Virus record (IMG/VR): IMGVR_UViG_3300021961_008712
Location: 105,751 to 169,750 of that record
DNA from: a virus
Reading direction: 5' to 3' (one strand)
DNA: 64,000 nucleotides
In this document: piece after piece, positions 48,914 through 57,437 of the stretch
How positions within the stretch are numbered: the stretch's first letter is position 1
How the letters are laid out: every line of letters begins with the position of its first letter
Position numbers and translations under genes: made by a program
Notes under the pieces: generated by a model
Told to the model about the DNA's origin: nothing
Database searches by the model: none
What the model saw: only the letters and a program-made list of their open reading frames with translations

Positions 48914-50046
48914 TAATACCTTCTCATAATACATTAGAGCACTTGAAGAATACTTACAAGAGCGTAATAAAGTATGGAAATGGAGCAAAGATGATCATCA
49001 TAGATGATGCTTCCACAGACGGTACTAAAGAGTGGCTAACAGAATACTTTCTCAATGATGTATACAATGATGTAGAAGTAATTATCTCAAAGCAGAGACG
49101 AGGACACACGTACTGGTACGATGAAGGAATGAGGAGAGCAGATACAGAAATAGTATCCATTCTACACTCAGACATGATAATTGGACCTAATTACTTTGAC
49201 AACATGCTCAAGCATCTTAAAAGAGGAAAAGTAGTTTGTGCTACCAGAATAGAACCGCCGATTCATCCTGCAGGTAGAGAGAAAATAGTTAGAAATTTTG
49301 GTGATGAAGCTAAAGATTTCTTGTGGGATACTTTTGAAAAATTTGTACTAAAAGAAAAAGAAGAGCAGAAAGATGTCACAACTCAAGGCATGTTTGCTCC
49401 ATGGATGCTTTATAAAGAAGATCATTTATCGATAGGAGGACATGATCAAAGATTTGCCCCTTATGGATACGAAGACTCAGATATATTCAATAGATGGATT
49501 TTAGCTGGATACGAAATGGTACAATCCAGAGATGCTCTTTGTTATCATATGACTTGCAGAGGTCATAGATGGAATGCAGGAGTAGGAATAGAGAATTCTG
49601 ATTATAGGTCTACGATGGATAGATGTAGAAGAGAATATATTCGTAAGTGGGGCGATTGGATTCATAATGATGAATATCAAATGCCTATAATTTATCCTAG
49701 ATATAACAGAGGTATAGTTCTTAAAAATGGAAATATAAACCTAGTCACTGAGCTTGAACCTTGGGCTGATACCCTATATACTGATTTTGCATTCGAAGAG
49801 TACATCGTATCAGAACAGGCAAAAACAGTAGTTAATTTAAAAGAAAAGGTATTACCGTTGGAGCATTCAAAAAATAACCATATATTTATAGAAGTAGACG
49901 GTAATAATATAACCCAACAGGATTTTATTTACATTCAACAGCTATCAGCAATACTCTCTAACAGTAAGCCAGCAGCTGGAGAGTTTAAGTTAGGCAATTT
50001 AAAGTTATTAATTATTAAATACCATGAAGAAAAAATACACAGTTGA
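48898..50046 (+). CDS. Glycosyltransferase family 2
   Basis: A 382-residue GT2 enzyme: TVIIPSHNTLEHLKNTYKSV, MIIIDDASTDGTKEWLTEYF, IVSILHSDMIIGPNYFDNML, and DQRFAPYGYEDSDIFNRWILAGYE. A C-terminal 120-residue extension is unassigned. The similarity to the gene upstream suggests duplication. It overlaps a small downstream gene by 23 bases. Confidence 0.82.
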   Translation: MRHTVIIPSHNTLEHLKNTYKSVIKYGNGAKMIIIDDASTDGTKEWLTEYFLNDVYNDVEVIISKQRRGHTYWYDEGMRRADTEIVSILHSDMIIGPNYFDNMLKHLKRGKVVCATRIEPPIHPAGREKIVRNFGDEAKDFLWDTFEKFVLKEKEEQKDVTTQGMFAPWMLYKEDHLSIGGHDQRFAPYGYEDSDIFNRWILAGYEMVQSRDALCYHMTCRGHRWNAGVGIENSDYRSTMDRCRREYIRKWGDWIHNDEYQMPIIYPRYNRGIVLKNGNINLVTELEPWADTLYTDFAFEEYIVSEQAKTVVNLKEKVLPLEHSKNNHIFIEVDGNNITQQDFIYIQQLSAILSNSKPAAGEFKLGNLKLLIIKYHEEKIHS

Positions 50047-50200
50047 GTTCACTTACTCCAATGGACAGAAAGAAGAAGTAGTTTTTGAAACAGACAATAT
50101 TAAGTGGAGTATGGATCAGTGGATCAGAAATAGAAGTATTGCTAAAAGAAAAATTATAGACGAAAACGCAACAGATAGTAAGCAGATGCTTTTCGGCTAG
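50024..50200 (+). CDS. Small hypothetical protein
   Basis: A 58-residue basic protein, MKKKYTVEFTYSNGQKEEVVFETDN..., a beta hairpin followed by a basic helix (WIRNRSIAKRKIIDE). It overlaps the end of the glycosyltransferase gene by 23 bases. Similar small basic proteins are common in phages. The function is unknown. Confidence 0.5.
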   Translation: MKKKYTVEFTYSNGQKEEVVFETDNIKWSMDQWIRNRSIAKRKIIDENATDSKQMLFG

Positions 50201-50214
50201 CTATTTATTATAAA
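50201..50214 (+). promoter_or_regulatory. Late-type A/T motif candidate
   Basis: CTATTTATTATAAA, immediately after a stop codon and before the gene at 50225. Closest in form to 52075. Confidence 0.35.
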
Positions 50215-50224
50215 TCAGTATTCG

Positions 50225-50596
50225 ATGAAAAAATTAGAAAATTATATTAAAAGTGTCATTTCAGAAGCAGCAAAAATTAATTTTGCCGGACACTCTTTCA
50301 TTTTGAAAGTAGATACGAATGAGGACCCTCAGAAAAAAGGAGTTAAGGTTCAATTTCTTCCTACTGAGTTTGGTTCTATCACGCCCACAGAACAGAATGA
50401 TATTGCTATTGAATTAGAAACTCGATTAGAAAAAGGCTTAGGTGAGTTTGATATGAGAGTTGAAAGAGATAGAAACTTAAAAGATAAGACAATTATAGGA
50501 TTCTTTATTTATATAGAATACTTCGATAGAATTATTAGAAAAGCTCTATCAGGTCAAAACCCAGGTCAGGTTGAAGCTGAACCAGAGGCAGTGTAG
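50225..50596 (+). CDS. Hypothetical protein
   Basis: A 123-residue protein of mixed alpha/beta type (MKKLENYIKSVISEAAKINFAGHSF, VKVQFLPTEFGSITPTEQNDIAIEL, IIGFFIYIEYFDRIIRKAL). Its opening resembles the N-terminal 'MKxLExYIxxxIxE' helix seen in T4-like capsid or neck-associated small proteins, but no firm match is claimed. Confidence 0.45.
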   Translation: MKKLENYIKSVISEAAKINFAGHSFILKVDTNEDPQKKGVKVQFLPTEFGSITPTEQNDIAIELETRLEKGLGEFDMRVERDRNLKDKTIIGFFIYIEYFDRIIRKALSGQNPGQVEAEPEAV

Positions 50597-50624
50597 ATAT
50601 TTTACAACCTAAACGTAGAACATA

Positions 50625-51035
50625 ATGGCACCAAGAAAACCAATCCAGGCTTTGAGACAAGTTCTACATTCGATTCATAAAGTAGGTTATAGAATTAGAA
50701 GTGTTTCACCTGATAAAGAGAGTATGAACAAAGCGTCTTTTATTAGAATACTTACTAATCTTAAGAAGATTGAAGATAGGAGAGATTTCATGCAGGATGA
50801 AATCGGAATGGATATGACAATGTACGAAGAGACTTTCTTCCAAGTTATAGAAGATTTATTTAAAATAACATTTGGTAAAGAGCAATGCGCATTAATTCAA
50901 ATGTACCTTTACCAATTAGTACCTGATAAAGAATGGGACGGTACTATCACAATAGAAAAAGATAAAAAAGAACTTCAAGTTAACTTTAGAACACCAGAAG
51001 ATGTTTGGAAAGTTCTCAAAGAAATATCTTCATAA
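50625..51035 (+). CDS. Hypothetical protein
   Basis: A 136-residue basic to neutral helical protein (MAPRKPIQALRQVLHSIHKVGYRIRS ... DLFKITFGKEQCALIQMYLYQL). It contains a probable DNA-binding basic start and a C-terminal beta/helix tail (TITIEKDKKELQVNFRTPEDVW). The family is not recognised. It lies 28 bases after the previous gene with no promoter between. Confidence 0.45.
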   Translation: MAPRKPIQALRQVLHSIHKVGYRIRSVSPDKESMNKASFIRILTNLKKIEDRRDFMQDEIGMDMTMYEETFFQVIEDLFKITFGKEQCALIQMYLYQLVPDKEWDGTITIEKDKKELQVNFRTPEDVWKVLKEISS

Positions 51036-51039
51036 ACAG

Positions 51040-51068
51040 TTGGAATTCTGATTCTTTTTTCTTATCTT
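51040..51068 (+). promoter_or_regulatory. Bacteroidota-type promoter P16
   Basis: TTG at 51040-51042, a 20-base spacer ending TTCT, TATCTT at 51063-51068; shares the TTGGAATTCTG start with P12. Confidence 0.72.
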
Positions 51069-51092
51069 TATGTTTAAATCAATAAAAGTTAT

Positions 51093-51440
51093 ATGAAGAC
51101 ACCTCTTACTATGATTCCTTGTCCCAAATGCGGTGAGGACTTTCCAGAACTTAGAAAAACTCAATACGGATACAATTTCTGTGTAAATTGTTCAGGTGTA
51201 GAGAAAAAAGTTGGAATTACCACAGTTGAAGGAACTGGAGATCATACTTACAACGATCTTATTATTATGGATGCTTCTAAAGCTAGACGAATAGCTGAAC
51301 TGGAAGCATACTATAAGGGCGACAAAAAAACCTTACTAGAAATGCAAAATTGGGATGAGGAAGATGATACAGCAGTATCACAATCCCTAAAAGAAAGTAT
51401 CAATAGAGTTCTTGATGATGAACTCGAAGATTACGATTAA
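51093..51440 (+). CDS. Zinc-finger protein (DksA/TraR-like ribbon)
   Basis: A 115-residue protein with IPCPKCGEDFPELRKTQYGYNFCVNCSG, a four-Cys finger like that of DksA/TraR proteins. The rest is an acidic helical tail, with the order reversed relative to DksA. It may bind RNA polymerase or DNA, which would suit host takeover. It overlaps the next gene by one base. Confidence 0.6.
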   Translation: MKTPLTMIPCPKCGEDFPELRKTQYGYNFCVNCSGVEKKVGITTVEGTGDHTYNDLIIMDASKARRIAELEAYYKGDKKTLLEMQNWDEEDDTAVSQSLKESINRVLDDELEDYD

Positions 51441-52072
51441 TGGCTAGACCCTCAAAAATTATACTGAAAGAAGATATAGAACGAGCTATGAAAAGAACCC
51501 GTTCTAATATGGCAGCAGCCAGATATCTTCGTGTGTCTTATGATCATTATAAGAAGTACGCTAAGATGTATAAGAACGATGAGGGAGTTAGTTTATTAGA
51601 AGCTCATAAAAATCAAGAAGGAAAAGGTATTCCTAAATTTGCTCTAAAAGGTAAAGATAAGATTCCTTTAATGGACCTATTGGAAGGTAGAGTTCCGATA
51701 GAACATTTCGATGCTCAGGATATCAAAAGAAGACTAATATTCGAAGGCATGATTGAAGAGAGATGTGCTTCCTGTGACTTTTCAGAAAGAAGAGTTACTG
51801 ATGCTAAAGTACCTGTTATTCTTAGCTTTAAAGATGGTAACAAAAAAAATTGGCATTTAGACAACCTTGAGTTTCTCTGCTATAATTGTTCATTTCTGTA
51901 TGCAGCATCGCCTATTGAAGAGAAACAAGCAGAGGCAATGGAAGACTACGTTAAAACACGTAATGATGAGCCTGATTGGGAGTTAGATGAGCATCATATA
52001 GCTCATTTAAAAGAATTAGGACTATACGACGAAGAAGATAACTCCGGTGAGGAGTATATTTCTAGATTGTAA
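51440..52072 (+). CDS. HNH-like protein with N-terminal HTH, probably degenerate
   Basis: A 210-residue protein. Residues 1-45 (IERAMKRTRSNMAAARYLRVSYDHYKKY) look like a helix-turn-helix of the type found in HNH homing nucleases. Residues about 110-155 (RCASCDFSERRV, WHLDNLEFLCYNCSFLY) have the zinc Cys pairs and Asn of an HNH domain, but the DH pair is replaced (LSFKDGNKKN) and the final His is Ser. It may therefore bind DNA without cutting. Confidence 0.58.
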   Translation: MARPSKIILKEDIERAMKRTRSNMAAARYLRVSYDHYKKYAKMYKNDEGVSLLEAHKNQEGKGIPKFALKGKDKIPLMDLLEGRVPIEHFDAQDIKRRLIFEGMIEERCASCDFSERRVTDAKVPVILSFKDGNKKNWHLDNLEFLCYNCSFLYAASPIEEKQAEAMEDYVKTRNDEPDWELDEHHIAHLKELGLYDEEDNSGEEYISRL

Positions 52073-52074
52073 AA

Positions 52075-52087
52075 CTATTTATTTATA
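52075..52087 (+). promoter_or_regulatory. Late-type A/T motif candidate
   Basis: CTATTTATTTATA just after the HNH-like stop and abutting the ATG at 52087. Confidence 0.3.
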
Positions 52088-52239
52088 TGGCAAAGAAGAA
52101 AACTAACAAGCTTTCAACTTTCAAAAAACAAAAACCTCTTGAAAGAAAAGTGGCTGACCAGCTGGTTAAGACACATGAACGTAATGAAAAGTTACGTGAA
52201 AAGTCAATCTCTACAGACTTTTTAAAATTCTTTAATTAA
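52087..52239 (+). CDS. Small basic protein
   Basis: A 50-residue Lys-rich protein (MAKKKTNKLSTFKKQKPLERKVADQLVK ... STDFLKFFN). Short Lys-rich proteins of this sort may bind nucleic acid or be scaffold fragments. It begins directly after a late-type A/T motif and ends 11 bases before the next gene. The family is not recognised. Confidence 0.5.
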   Translation: MAKKKTNKLSTFKKQKPLERKVADQLVKTHERNEKLREKSISTDFLKFFN

Positions 52240-52250
52240 AAACAACTATT

Positions 52251-52838
52251 ATGAAAAACTTATCCGTATTAGGAGGAGGAATGATTATCTTTGGATTAAT
52301 CGTCGCCTTTACACCAATATCAAGAAGTTTCAATAAAGTCGAAATACTTTCTTTTTTAGAACCAAGACCCGTTGAATTAATAGATATTGAAATAGAAGCA
52401 CCAGACATACTTGAAGACTACAGAAGTCATGATGCATTTCTAGAAGCAATAGGATTTAGAGAATCTGGCAATAGCTATACAGCTGTAAATAGATTTGGAT
52501 ACATGGGAAGATACCAGTTTGGTATGAAAACCCTCAGAGCATTAGGATATGAAGGAACTAGAGACGAATTTTTAGTTTCTCCTCACATTCAAGAGCATGC
52601 AATGCGAGAATTACTGTTGCATAATCAAAATAAACTTCGTAAATTAATAGAAGAGTATGATGGTGAAATAGTTCATGGAATAGAAATAACAGAATCAGGA
52701 ATATTAGCAGCAGCACATCTAGCCGGTGTTAGTAATGTTAAAAAGTTTTTTAACAAAGGAAAAGAATTCAGAGACGGTTTTGGAACTTCAATGACTTCTT
52801 ACATGGTTAAGTTTTCTGGTTATAACTTAGATTTATAA
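52251..52838 (+). CDS. Membrane-anchored lytic transglycosylase-like protein
   Basis: A 195-residue protein with an N-terminal signal anchor (LGGGMIIFGLIVAFTPIS). FLEAIGFRESGNSYTAVNRFGYMGRYQFGMKTLRALGY has the catalytic Glu in the ESxGxY... layout of SLT-type lysozyme-like domains, and SGILAAAHLAGVSNVKKFF the C-terminal helix. It probably cuts the glycan strands of peptidoglycan at the cell envelope, for lysis or as a virion enzyme. The next gene starts immediately. Confidence 0.72.
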   Translation: MKNLSVLGGGMIIFGLIVAFTPISRSFNKVEILSFLEPRPVELIDIEIEAPDILEDYRSHDAFLEAIGFRESGNSYTAVNRFGYMGRYQFGMKTLRALGYEGTRDEFLVSPHIQEHAMRELLLHNQNKLRKLIEEYDGEIVHGIEITESGILAAAHLAGVSNVKKFFNKGKEFRDGFGTSMTSYMVKFSGYNLDL

Positions 52839-53588
52839 ATGGCAGTAAAAAAGATTATCTTCTTAGGGGATACATTTACAAGAGGTGATGGAGCTGAATG
52901 GCCCGGAATGTTTCCTAAATTAGGAGCATTACCAAATGATTTTAAACAGAACAATTGGCAGCTTAGACTTAGAAAAGAAGTAAATGACTTTAGTCAGCTA
53001 GCTAGAGATTTTAACGAATTTTATGGACCTAGGCTTGTTAAGAATAGTGAGTACGTAATAGAGACTAGAAAGGAAAACGGATGGACTAAAAGAGTAGCAG
53101 AACACTTTAAGGTTCCATTTAAAAACTATTCTAATAACTTTAAGTCTATAGGAGAATATCTTCCATTTTTAAATTACCACAGCGACGATGATTTAAAAGA
53201 TTGTTTAGTTGTAGGAGGTATTTTACCTATTTTCTCTGATCTAACGTTTAACCACTCTAATAAAAGTCAGTTAAAAAATATCACAATACCTTATTTTGCT
53301 TCACAGCTTCTTCTTATAAAAGAGTTTGTAGAAAATAGAGGAGGAATCTTTATTTACTTTCATACATTTGACTTTCCAGAAGAGCTATATAATCCAGAAT
53401 ATAATCCTTATTTACTTGAGCTTAGACCGTTATTATTACTAGACGGCCTTTTAGAGAATAATATTGGACAGTCTTTCAGGTATAGGAAATTTGATGGTAT
53501 TCATTACGACCTAGGTGGTCAAAAAGAAATAGCAAAAATTATTATAGATCAGTTGGAATCCTCAGAGTTTATTCATATATTTAGGTAA
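52839..53588 (+). CDS. SGNH/GDSL-like hydrolase, copy 3
   Basis: A 249-residue protein: IIFLGDTFTRGDGAEWPG (GDT in place of GDS), a middle part with FKNYSNNFKSIGEYL, and KFDGIHYDLGGQKEIAKIII, the Asp-x-x-His block. The nucleophile Ser is Thr here, so activity is uncertain. It starts right after the transglycosylase stop, suggesting joint action on the envelope. Confidence 0.62.
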   Translation: MAVKKIIFLGDTFTRGDGAEWPGMFPKLGALPNDFKQNNWQLRLRKEVNDFSQLARDFNEFYGPRLVKNSEYVIETRKENGWTKRVAEHFKVPFKNYSNNFKSIGEYLPFLNYHSDDDLKDCLVVGGILPIFSDLTFNHSNKSQLKNITIPYFASQLLLIKEFVENRGGIFIYFHTFDFPEELYNPEYNPYLLELRPLLLLDGLLENNIGQSFRYRKFDGIHYDLGGQKEIAKIIIDQLESSEFIHIFR

Positions 53589-53604
53589 GTTAAAATTAAA
53601 GGTT

Positions 53605-53928
53605 ATGGCAGAAAAAAGAGGACTAGAGCAACTTAATCTGATCAATGATTATAATATGGCTGGTTGCTTAGAGATTTATAACTCTGAGTTAGGAGGATGG
53701 TACAGGGTAACTTGTAAGGATTTTAGATCATTTAATGGGCCTAGACGAATTACCGAACCTGAATATGTAGAGCACGGTAATGTAAATGTTCCTATGGTAA
53801 CTTACGAATACTACGGTCCAGTCTTTGCTTGGGGTACTAATACAGTCGTAGAGTATTCCGACACAGGTTCATTAGAGAAGAGTGCAATTTGGGAACAAGC
53901 AAGAAAGATATCTAACCAAAGAGGTTAA
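53605..53928 (+). CDS. Hypothetical protein
   Basis: A 107-residue, mainly beta-strand protein (MAGCLEIYNSELGGWYRVTCKDFRSFNGPRR, VTYEYYGPVFAWGTNT). It has the AAAGGTTATGG start context common in this genome. A virion-associated role is possible since similar short beta proteins occur near phage structural genes, but no family is recognised. Confidence 0.45.
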   Translation: MAEKRGLEQLNLINDYNMAGCLEIYNSELGGWYRVTCKDFRSFNGPRRITEPEYVEHGNVNVPMVTYEYYGPVFAWGTNTVVEYSDTGSLEKSAIWEQARKISNQRG

Positions 53929-54224
53929 TGAAAAAACTAAATTTTAATACTACAGAGGAATTTGAACAGCTATTCAATAAGAAAAATGAAGCAGTTACAG
54001 ATGCTATTGTTCAAGCAATAGAACTAGCTATTACGGAACGTAAAAGTACTGCTAAGGTATTTAGTATCACATTTGCTGATTATGACCTATGTTATGAGAT
54101 TTCACTTCCAAAAGTTGAATGGGTCGGATCTCTTGATTCTTGTTTAAATTTTTACCATGATAATAATTGTGTTGATAAAGCTATCGATACTTGGAAATTA
54201 AGAGAAGCAGCAAAAACATTATGA
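53928..54224 (+). CDS. Hypothetical protein
   Basis: A 98-residue protein (FNTTEEFEQLFNKKNEAVTDAIVQAIELAI, SITFADYDLCYEISLP) with two helices and a beta hairpin. It shares one base with the upstream stop and four with the next gene. The family is unknown. Confidence 0.45.
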   Translation: MKKLNFNTTEEFEQLFNKKNEAVTDAIVQAIELAITERKSTAKVFSITFADYDLCYEISLPKVEWVGSLDSCLNFYHDNNCVDKAIDTWKLREAAKTL

Positions 54225-55426
54225 AAGTAGTTCAGAGTTATATTCCATTTAATAGTTTTCTACAACCAGAAGCAATTATAGAAAAAGAGTATGCTTACTT
54301 AGCTTTACTAAGCTCTCTTCAACTTAAAAAGCTTTATGGAAATGTAACATTGTATACATCTGAAAAGCTAGCCAACCTTTTTTCAAGTATGGACTTTCCG
54401 TATGAATATAATACTTCAATAGACGGAGAGAAAGCTAATTACTTTGCCGCTGCCAAGTTAAGAACGTTCATGGATCAAAAAGAACCATTCATCCATTATG
54501 ATTTAGATACATTAGTATTTGAAAAACCAGACATAGATAGTAAGAAATCTCCATTTATATTTTCTCATCCTGATATGCCCAACAATGGCTTTTGGAAAAA
54601 GGATAGAGTTATTCCTAAGTTAAAGCACAAAGCAATTAATGCTCTTGTACAGGATGTATGGTTTCATAACCTGATGGAATCGTATCTACTTGCATACTAC
54701 AATACCTCTTGGCTACCAGATGGCTATCCAAGTCACTTAATAGACCCTAACAATATTCCTAATATGAATATTATAGCGGTTAAAGATTATAAGACTTTTC
54801 AAGCTGCTACAAAGATAGCAATGGAAATTGCAGATAAGAACGAAAAGATTTTTCACAATAACTGGTTGGCTTCTAACTTTATAGAGCAGTTAACTATTCC
54901 GTTGTACTTAGAGGCTATGAGCAAAGAGTATAGACAAGCATTAGAAGACCATAAAAAGAAAGACCCTGCCGGTTCTCCATTTATGTTTGAACAAGACCCA
55001 TTCACGGTTCCAGCTCTAGGAACATCAGAAGAGGAAGTTAATAAACAACGCTTACAAATACCAGAATTTCCTTTTGTATTCCAGAACTTCTATGCATGTG
55101 GAGAATGTCTAGACTGGCATAAAAAAGTTACTGAAATTAATACAAAAGAAGATTTACTTAAGAACATAAACTTATCTAGAGTCAAATATGCCCATATAGG
55201 AGGAGCAAATAAAGTCTTTGCTTTGTGGCAGTCTATGATTATTCAAACTATTTTAGAAGAGTATGGCGAAGAGGTACTTTTCAAAGTTACTGAACATTAT
55301 AGAAAGATAGATGCTCTAAGTAATAAATCCTATCAACTTTCTGATGGAGAAAAAGCATATGAGAATCTGACAGGTAATCCACTCTTCACAAAAACTTTCA
55401 TGAACAAGAAAAAAAGTTTGTTCTAA
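54221..55426 (+). CDS. DUF6734-like putative glycosyltransferase
   Basis: A 401-residue protein, starting at the ATG that overlaps the upstream stop by four bases (54191 lies upstream in frame). YLALLSSLQLKKLYGNVTLYT and PFIHYDLDTLVFEKP, with a Asp-Leu-Asp metal motif, are GT8-like features and typical of DUF6734. A long helical C-terminus includes KYAHIGGANK, which resembles the HxGxxKPW segment of GT8 enzymes. A sugar-transfer role is likely. Confidence 0.6.
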   Translation: MKVVQSYIPFNSFLQPEAIIEKEYAYLALLSSLQLKKLYGNVTLYTSEKLANLFSSMDFPYEYNTSIDGEKANYFAAAKLRTFMDQKEPFIHYDLDTLVFEKPDIDSKKSPFIFSHPDMPNNGFWKKDRVIPKLKHKAINALVQDVWFHNLMESYLLAYYNTSWLPDGYPSHLIDPNNIPNMNIIAVKDYKTFQAATKIAMEIADKNEKIFHNNWLASNFIEQLTIPLYLEAMSKEYRQALEDHKKKDPAGSPFMFEQDPFTVPALGTSEEEVNKQRLQIPEFPFVFQNFYACGECLDWHKKVTEINTKEDLLKNINLSRVKYAHIGGANKVFALWQSMIIQTILEEYGEEVLFKVTEHYRKIDALSNKSYQLSDGEKAYENLTGNPLFTKTFMNKKKSLF

Positions 55427-55428
55427 AG

Positions 55429-55457
55429 TTGCCTGACTGCGTTTTTTTTCGTATATT
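55429..55457 (+). promoter_or_regulatory. Bacteroidota-type promoter P17
   Basis: TTG at 55429-55431, a 20-base spacer ending TTCG, TATATT at 55452-55457; leader of about 32 bases to ATG 55496 with the AAAAGTTATG context. Confidence 0.76.
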
Positions 55458-55495
55458 TAAGTAAGTTAAAAGATCAATAATTAAAAATAAAAGTT

Positions 55496-56341
55496 ATGTC
55501 AAACGATGTTATGTTAAGTTTCGCCGATACTCAAAACTACATGAGTAAAGAACAATTAAGAGATGCCTGTCCATTAGCATTTGCTAGTAAACCTACTAAC
55601 CCTGATGTTAGCGGTAAGTATTTATTTGTAAATACTGAAACAATAGTAAATGACTTAGAAAAGCTAGGATGGCTACCAGTCCAGGCTGCTCAAAGGGCAA
55701 GTAGAGGTAAGTCTACTATCTTCTCTAAGCATATGATTGCCTTCCAAAATCCTGAGATTATGATCAAAGGTAAAGATGGAGATGATGCCTACCCTAGAAT
55801 TATTATGACAAACAGTCATGATGGTATGCAAGCATTTAAGTTTAGTGTTGGTATATTTCGATTAGTTTGTTCAAATGGTCTAGTAGTTGCTGATGAGCAG
55901 TTTAGCGATTTTAAAATCAAACATAAAGGATATACATTTGATGAACTTAGAACAGTAGTTAACCAAGCTGTTAACGATTTGCCTAACAAAGTTCAGGTAT
56001 TGAATGATATGAAAAATAGAATTCTTACCAGAGAAGAAAAAGAGCAATTAGCTATCGATGCTATGCTCATTAGAGCAGGTATTAAACCTAATAGCGATAA
56101 AGCTAAAGAGTTTAACTACGATGCTGAAACTATCGAAGATATTCTTGAGCCTAAAAGAACGGCTGACCAAGGAGATAATCTTTGGAAAGTATTCAACGTT
56201 ATCCAAGAGAAGATTACTCAAGGTGAGTTTCATGCTGCTCTAAAAGGAGCAAAAGTTAGAAAAGTTAGAAAGATCAAATCTTTTGAAAAGGATCTTAAGG
56301 TTAATAAGGAGCTATTCCAACTAGCTACTACTCTGATTTGA
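55496..56341 (+). CDS. DUF932-type phage/plasmid protein
   Basis: A 281-residue protein. LEKLGWLPVQAAQRASRGKSTIFSKHMIAF, PRIIMTNSHDGMQAFKFSVGIFRLVCSNGLVV and FDELRTVVNQAV are the conserved blocks of DUF932, a family common in plasmids and phages and thought to be linked to DNA or anti-defence functions. No catalytic residues are known. It ends with the TTGA overlap that starts the next gene. Confidence 0.8.
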   Translation: MSNDVMLSFADTQNYMSKEQLRDACPLAFASKPTNPDVSGKYLFVNTETIVNDLEKLGWLPVQAAQRASRGKSTIFSKHMIAFQNPEIMIKGKDGDDAYPRIIMTNSHDGMQAFKFSVGIFRLVCSNGLVVADEQFSDFKIKHKGYTFDELRTVVNQAVNDLPNKVQVLNDMKNRILTREEKEQLAIDAMLIRAGIKPNSDKAKEFNYDAETIEDILEPKRTADQGDNLWKVFNVIQEKITQGEFHAALKGAKVRKVRKIKSFEKDLKVNKELFQLATTLI

Positions 56342-56934
56342 AATTCAAAATTATAAACAGGCAGGCAGATGCTGCTAGAAAGCAGCATTCTGTCGAGCAG
56401 TTTAAGAAGCAAGGTATTGAAATAGAAGTTTTTAATAACATCGACTATCGATACCTGCTTCAAAACTCTCTAACAGCTCATCTATTCCGGAAAGCTGATT
56501 ATTGGGATCATGATTGTAATCAAGAAGGAGTAATGTCCTGTAACTTAGGACATATGATGCTTTGGTTAGAATGTTTTGCTACAAATGAACCTTATGCTAT
56601 ATTTGAAGACGACCTTTGGGCATTCGATCCTATTGATTTTGATTGGAACGAATTAGTTAAACAAGACTTCGATATACACATTATCAGTAAAGCATTTAGA
56701 TGCGATCAGTATATTATTAAACCGGAAGCAGCTAGAAGACTCTTTGATTGGTTTTTGATAAACGGATGGGAGAGAACTTTAGATTTTCATTTACAAGATT
56801 TTAAAGAAGATCCAAGCTTAGGTTTTAAAGTTACTCAAGGAGAGACATTATATTTCTCTCAAGATATTTTAAGAATACCCTCTCAACTTCAAAATATAGG
56901 AAGAGAGCCTTTAAATAAGCGACCATGGGAATAA
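56338..56934 (+). CDS. Glycosyltransferase family 25 (LPS-type)
   Basis: A 198-residue protein with a TTG start that overlaps the DUF932 stop (TTGA). It has KIINRQADAARKQHSVEQFKKQGIEIEVFN, CNLGHMMLWLECFATNEPYAIFEDD with the metal acidic cluster, and DFHLQDF. These match GT25 galactosyltransferases of lipooligosaccharide synthesis. It overlaps the next gene by ten bases. Confidence 0.8.
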   Translation: MKFKIINRQADAARKQHSVEQFKKQGIEIEVFNNIDYRYLLQNSLTAHLFRKADYWDHDCNQEGVMSCNLGHMMLWLECFATNEPYAIFEDDLWAFDPIDFDWNELVKQDFDIHIISKAFRCDQYIIKPEAARRLFDWFLINGWERTLDFHLQDFKEDPSLGFKVTQGETLYFSQDILRIPSQLQNIGREPLNKRPWE

Positions 56935-57437
56935 CATCCTATCAACAAGTACTTGCAGCATCACTTAACTGGGATAAAATTCTAGTATCAGGAGTACAGA
57001 GATCAGGTACTACTATAGCTGCATACACTCTTGCTAAGGCATTAGGGTACAGGTTTGTAGATGAGATAGAATTCCATGCTCATAATACTGAAGAGTTTGA
57101 CAATATAATGAACTCAGATGAAAAATGTGTAATTCAATGTCCTGCTCTACTACACTATATTAAGAAGTATCAAGATAGTGCTTTAGTAGTTATTATGGAT
57201 AGAGAAAAAGAAGATATTGTAGCTTCTATGATAAAGCACAACTGGTTTAATGATCATGGATTATTTGAATTTAGACAGTATTCTAATGACGAACTTACTG
57301 ACCCGTCTCAAATTATAGATATAAAATCTAGTTACTCTAAACAGTTAAAGCATATGAAGCTTAACTATAGTGACTTAAAAGAATCTGAGTACTTTATTTC
57401 AACTAGAAAAGACTGGCATATTAAACAAATTAAATAA
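56925..57437 (+). CDS. P-loop sulfotransferase-like protein, copy 3
   Basis: A 170-residue protein. NWDKILVSGVQRSGTTIAAYTLAKALG is a clear RSGTT P-loop as in sulfotransferases and some kinases; ALVVIMDREKEDIVASMIKHNWF resembles the PAPS 3'-phosphate-binding strand-helix with Arg and Ser. Together with copies 1 and 2 and the APS kinase-like gene it suggests sulfation. It shares a base with the next gene. Confidence 0.6.
   Translation: MGITSYQQVLAASLNWDKILVSGVQRSGTTIAAYTLAKALGYRFVDEIEFHAHNTEEFDNIMNSDEKCVIQCPALLHYIKKYQDSALVVIMDREKEDIVASMIKHNWFNDHGLFEFRQYSNDELTDPSQIIDIKSSYSKQLKHMKLNYSDLKESEYFISTRKDWHIKQIK

Noticed and set aside
30194-52087. CTATTTATA motifs as minus-strand T4-type late promoters (TATAAATAG)
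   Set aside because: There are no genes on the minus strand to be served; if functional they must act for the plus strand.
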